A stretch of DNA of 5,943 bases from Flavobacteriaceae bacterium. Lineage in GTDB: Bacteria; Bacteroidota; Bacteroidia; Flavobacteriales; Flavobacteriaceae. Position 1 is the stretch's first letter. Every line of letters begins with the position of its first letter. The position numbers were made by a program, and so were the translations under genes. Below are positions 5,601 through 5,943 of the stretch, piece after piece. The notes under the pieces are model-generated. The model was not told where the DNA came from, searched no databases, and was given only the letters and a program-made list of their open reading frames with translations. The stretch covers positions 1 to 5,943 of the forward strand of contig CANHNG010000124.1 in NCBI GenBank assembly GCA_947461915.1, written 5' to 3'.

Positions 5601-5943
5601 ATGAAAAATAAATTTTACCAATACATACAAAACCTCCAAGACCAAATCTGCATAGGATTGGAAGATGCTGATGGCACAACCAAATTCCGTGAGGATGTTT
5701 GGGAACGCCCTGAAGGTGGCGGTGGAAGAACGCGTGTGATAGAAAACGGAGCTGTTTTCGAAAAAGGTGGCGTCAATATTTCGGCGGTGCATGGGAAATT
5801 GCCCGACAGTATGCAAAAATTGTTCAACGTAGGCGAAGCCGATTTTTTTGCTTGCGGATTGAGTTTGGTTTTGCATCCAAAAAGTCCAAAGGTGCCAACG
5901 GTTCACGCGAATTGGCGCTATTTTGAAATGTACGATAATAATG
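5601..5943 (+). CDS. hemF: Oxygen-dependent coproporphyrinogen III oxidase, N-terminal part (cut by window edge)
   Basis: Oxidatively decarboxylates two propionate side chains of coproporphyrinogen III to vinyl groups, forming protoporphyrinogen IX with molecular oxygen. The window shows 114 complete codons, a bit over a third of the usual length of about 300. It opens MKNKFYQYIQNLQDQI and reaches the family blocks RPEGGGGRTRVIENGAVFEK (residues 36-55, then GGVN) and GLSLVLHPKSPKVPTVHANW (86-105, then RYFE). The conserved histidines at 92 and 102 fall in this second block. The ATG at 5601 follows an A-rich leader (GAGAAACAAA) and sits 62 bases after hemE, with a hairpin and no promoter between. 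The oxygen-dependent form, rather than radical-SAM HemN, indicates aerobic heme synthesis. In related bacteria hemB often lies further on, but that is beyond this window. The frame is open to the last base with no defect. Confidence 0.96.
   Translation, partial: MKNKFYQYIQNLQDQICIGLEDADGTTKFREDVWERPEGGGGRTRVIENGAVFEKGGVNISAVHGKLPDSMQKLFNVGEADFFACGLSLVLHPKSPKVPTVHANWRYFEMYDNN

Noticed and set aside
5490..5906. Minus-strand open frames over the end of hemE and the start of hemF (5490-5906 and 5615-5827)
   Set aside because: They lie opposite hemF, whose conserved oxidase blocks read on the plus strand. The translated peptides show no domain features.

Overview
The window is a heme-biosynthesis locus from an AT-rich member of the Bacteroidota, most likely Flavobacterium or a close relative. 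Three things point there: the protein sequences look flavobacterial; start codons are preceded by A-rich stretches rather than Shine-Dalgarno sequences; and the hemA promoter matches the Bacteroidota form (TTG, then TAnnTTTG about 21 bases later) instead of the E. coli sigma-70 form. The genus is judged from general familiarity, not from a database search.

Layout. On the minus strand, bases 1-351 hold the N-terminal 117 codons of ferrochelatase (hemH), which runs off the left edge. Upstream of it lies an AraC-family regulator (403-1275), 51 bases away and probably in the same transcript. A divergent intergenic region (1276-1501) holds the hemA promoter and several repeat or palindrome elements. 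On the plus strand follow hemA (1502-2806), hemC (2862-3788), hemD (3788-4453), hemE (4510-5538) and the first 114 codons of hemF (5601 onward), which runs off the right edge. No stretch longer than about 230 bases lacks a gene, and there are no RNA genes, CRISPR arrays or insertion sequences.

How it fits together. HemA reduces glutamyl-tRNA to glutamate-1-semialdehyde. HemC and HemD turn porphobilinogen into uroporphyrinogen III. HemE decarboxylates this to coproporphyrinogen III, and HemF oxidises that to protoporphyrinogen IX using oxygen. HemH, on the other strand, inserts iron at the end of the pathway. The plus-strand genes follow the order of the pathway, with hemL, hemB and the protoporphyrinogen oxidase absent from the window. 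The C5 route, aerobic HemF and ferrochelatase together indicate the classical protoporphyrin-dependent pathway in an organism that uses oxygen.

The core genes are ordinary and intact. The points worth a second look are regulatory: a PchR-like AraC regulator placed between the last and first enzymes of the pathway; a palindrome (AAAAGTACTTTT) next to the hemA -33 box that recurs early in hemD; a duplicated, out-of-frame copy of the hemC start with an overlapping micro-ORF; and two related 27-base hairpins in consecutive intergenic gaps on either side of hemE.
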